Assembly (NCBI GenBank): GCA_030426295.1
Contig: JAUHYY010000062.1
Location: forward strand, 1-6,408
Length of the DNA: 6,408 bases
Direction: 5' to 3'
DNA from: a bacterium
GTDB lineage: Bacteria; Patescibacteriota; Gracilibacteria; UBA1369; GCA-2718715
The position numbers and the translations under genes were made by a program. Positions 4,388 to 6,408 of the stretch are shown piece by piece (the first letter of the stretch is position 1; the number at the start of each line of letters is the position of its first letter). Below the pieces are notes generated by a model. That model searched no databases. It was given only the letters and a program-made list of their open reading frames with translations, and was not told where the DNA came from.

Positions 4388-6408
4388 ATGGCTGAATCAG
4401 CTAAAACTCCAGATAACGATTCTGTACCTCAAGAAGAAGTTGCTCAAGAAGCAGCAGATAATAATGTTGAAACTCCTAAGCCTGAGTCATCTACTCCTGA
4501 CATAGGAGCATATGATGCTGAGGGTGTACTAAGTGATCTTGAGCTTGGTATTTCAGCTGCGAATAACAATAGAGAATATGCTTTAGAAGAAGGTATCACC
4601 GATGCTGCTGCTGCAGAGATTGCTAAACATTCGAACATTGCTAAGTCTAAGTTACTAGCTATTGCGACTGGTAGCGTTGATCATCCTGTTTTCGAAAAGG
4701 TTTCAAAAATGAAGAAGGCGCAACGAAAAACATTTTTAAATACTGTTGCTACTAGATTCATTATGAATATGAATGCCGAGAAGGCTGGTCTTAATCGTGG
4801 TCAAAGAAGAATGGTTAAGAATGCAAATAATATTGGTAGAGTTATTAAGATTGCTAAGAAGTTTGGTGATGTTGGTATGGATGCCTTAGGTGCTGCTGTA
4901 GGTGATGCATATAATGGACTAGGTTTCTACAATCCTTCAAGAATGCATAACTTTTTAAAAGAAACTGATATTGAAGGTACTGATGGAGCAAATGTAAAAG
5001 TTAATGTTGAGCTTGCTAAATATGTAGATAATCCTGATGATCCAGTGTTAATGGCTGTTGCGCAACAAGCTGTTATTGGCGAGTTGGATGGCAATGGTGA
5101 TTTTGGTAGAGATAAATTGTCGAAAGTTTTATCTGAGCTACCAAGGCCTATTAATGCTGATGGCGTAGATGAAGTTACAAAGAAGAATAATGAAACTATT
5201 TCTGGGTTTGTTGTTCAGATTGAGGAGATGAGAGACTTACTTGATAAATCAGCATCTGTGACCCGTGGTCGTAATAAGTATAAGAATGATGCAGAGAGTG
5301 CAAAACAAAGTTTAGAGACTTCTTTATCAAGTGCTGAATCAAAGAAAGCTGATATAGATACACGTCTTAATGCTGCTGAAGGAGAACTTGATAGAAAAAA
5401 GCTTGAAGCTAGAACTGCTCCAGTTGCTCCAGGTGTGCTTGATGATGTAGAGCGGTTGAAAACAGTAGTTGGTAGATTAAGGACTGAGGCTACTAGAGCA
5501 CAGCAAGAAGTAACTAATATTCAGGCCGAGGTTCGTGCTGCAGATAAAAAGATCGTAGAATTCGATTCAGGGTCTGTTGAATCTACTGTTGAGCTAGAGC
5601 ATGTAAGGTCAAGACTTATTACTACAGTTCAAAAGTTTATAAGTGCTGTTGAAGATAATGTGTCGCAAGCGGGTAGTGTTGTAAAACTTGAAGACTATGC
5701 TGCTCTTAAAGAACTTAAGGATCTAGTGGCAGGATTAAGTAATCAAACTAATTCAAATGAAACAGCTGCTGATGCATCAACGATAACTGCTAATCTAGGA
5801 TTCGATAAGATCCTTAAGGTTGGTCGTGAGATTGCTAAAGTGCAATTAGCTACGGCTACTAGAAGACTATTTAAGCCTGAGGAGCTTGTTATTGCATTAT
5901 TGCAGAAGAAGTATGTTGAACTTGGATATAGTCCTGAACAAGCAAAGACTATGTCGGCTATTGAAGCTGTAACTCTTCAAAGACAGAATAATATTTCTGA
6001 TTTCATGGAGAAGGCAAAAGATGCTAGAGAAAATAGAAAAGGATTCTTGAAGAGATTTTATGAGAAAAATATACTGAGAAAAACTGAGTTTGTTACATAT
6101 ACACAAGCTTTGAGAGGTATGGCTCGAGACCAAGAACTTTCTCAAGAAGGTGCAGAAGCTTTTGCTCAGCTTAGTCCTAAGCAAAGCTTTAGAGAAGTAA
6201 GAGAATTATTTAAAGAAGGAAAAGTAACTAAAGCTGAAATTACTGAGTATATGTTTAGATTGGCAGGATTGCTTGGTCCTGTTCAGATTAAAGGTACTGA
6301 TAAATATTACACTCTAAAAGGAGTGAAAGATGTTACTGCTATTGAGCAAATAATGAATAACCTAAATCGACTTACTGCTGAAATGTCAGCTCTTGAAGTC
6401 GGTAAAGA
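4388..6408 (+). CDS. Large coiled-coil protein of unknown function (5' part; open at window end)
   Basis: An uninterrupted frame of 673 codons from the ATG at 4388 to the window edge, with the stop outside. I do not recognise the family. Residues 1-38 are acidic and rich in Pro, Ser and Ala, probably disordered. Residues about 105-161 are basic and helical, including MKKAQRK (108-114) and NRGQRRMVKNANN (136-148), followed by a Gly/Ala-rich stretch to about 183 (FGDVGMDALGAAVGDAYNG). LDGNGDFG at 233-240 has acids at 234 and 238 and Asn at 236, like a partial EF-hand loop. Residues about 265-424 are long charged helices typical of coiled coils, with a break at RTAPVAPG near 343-350. Residues from about 465 to 673 look helical and globular. 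I read no Cys or Trp in the whole stretch, and no signal peptide or membrane segment, so it is probably cytoplasmic. Its own promoter and Shine-Dalgarno suggest good expression. It could be a structural, cytoskeleton-like or scaffold protein; a phage-type protein is possible but nothing nearby supports that. Confidence 0.9.
   Translation, partial: MAESAKTPDNDSVPQEEVAQEAADNNVETPKPESSTPDIGAYDAEGVLSDLELGISAANNNREYALEEGITDAAAAEIAKHSNIAKSKLLAIATGSVDHPVFEKVSKMKKAQRKTFLNTVATRFIMNMNAEKAGLNRGQRRMVKNANNIGRVIKIAKKFGDVGMDALGAAVGDAYNGLGFYNPSRMHNFLKETDIEGTDGANVKVNVELAKYVDNPDDPVLMAVAQQAVIGELDGNGDFGRDKLSKVLSELPRPINADGVDEVTKKNNETISGFVVQIEEMRDLLDKSASVTRGRNKYKNDAESAKQSLETSLSSAESKKADIDTRLNAAEGELDRKKLEARTAPVAPGVLDDVERLKTVVGRLRTEATRAQQEVTNIQAEVRAADKKIVEFDSGSVESTVELEHVRSRLITTVQKFISAVEDNVSQAGSVVKLEDYAALKELKDLVAGLSNQTNSNETAADASTITANLGFDKILKVGREIAKVQLATATRRLFKPEELVIALLQKKYVELGYSPEQAKTMSAIEAVTLQRQNNISDFMEKAKDARENRKGFLKRFYEKNILRKTEFVTYTQALRGMARDQELSQEGAEAFAQLSPKQSFREVRELFKEGKVTKAEITEYMFRLAGLLGPVQIKGTDKYYTLKGVKDVTAIEQIMNNLNRLTAEMSALEVGK

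Noticed and set aside
4444..4638. Minus-strand Ser/Ala-rich frame antisense to the start of the large gene
   Set aside because: Antisense to a frame with a good promoter and Shine-Dalgarno; its composition mirrors the coding strand.
5897..6184. Minus-strand open frame antisense to the large gene
   Set aside because: Ser/Phe/Leu-rich mirror of Lys/Glu codons, and no leader signals.
1..6408. Alternative genetic code with UGA read as an amino acid, known in some CPR lineages
   Set aside because: All six visible stops are TAA or TAG, but no coding frame contains an internal TGA, so there is no positive evidence for recoding.

Overview
This AT-rich window has six genes in compact bacterial style plus the last codons of a seventh. 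The organism is most likely a Candidate Phyla Radiation (Patescibacteria) bacterium, with Saccharibacteria as one candidate lineage. That is an inference from four things: the small winged-helix protein with a degenerate nucleotidyltransferase-like tail that I associate with CPR genomes; a ribosomal protein L19 with a long acidic tail; short intergenic gaps and overlapping genes; and frequent lack of a Shine-Dalgarno sequence. Every visible stop is TAA or TAG and no coding frame contains TGA, so the window gives no sign of a recoded UGA.

Layout. Bases 1-1692 (+) hold the end of an unidentified gene, then rnhB (ribonuclease HII), then a polysaccharide pyruvyl transferase-family gene. These are chained by a 1-base and a 23-base overlap, so they are probably one transcript. 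A hairpin with T-runs on both sides (about 1693-1735) separates this run from the convergent minus-strand block. That block, read from right to left, is tig (trigger factor, 4265-2967), the winged-helix gene (2887-2333) and rplS (L19, 2273-1740). rplS has its own good promoter just beyond the end of the winged-helix gene. From a 122-base divergent intergenic region (4266-4387), a large gene runs rightwards from 4388 and is still open at the window edge (673 codons). It has the best expression signals in the window: an extended -10 box and a Shine-Dalgarno sequence.

How the genes fit together. The minus-strand block concerns protein synthesis and nascent-chain folding (trigger factor, L19), with a putative DNA-binding regulator between them. 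The left block combines RNA/DNA hybrid repair with a cell-surface glycan modification enzyme, a pairing that probably reflects compact packing more than shared function. The large rightward gene is the real unknown: an acidic N-terminus, a basic helical section, a long predicted coiled coil and a further helical C-terminal part, with no Cys or Trp and no membrane or signal segment. No gene-free stretch exceeds 300 bases. I see no tRNA, rRNA, CRISPR array or insertion sequence.
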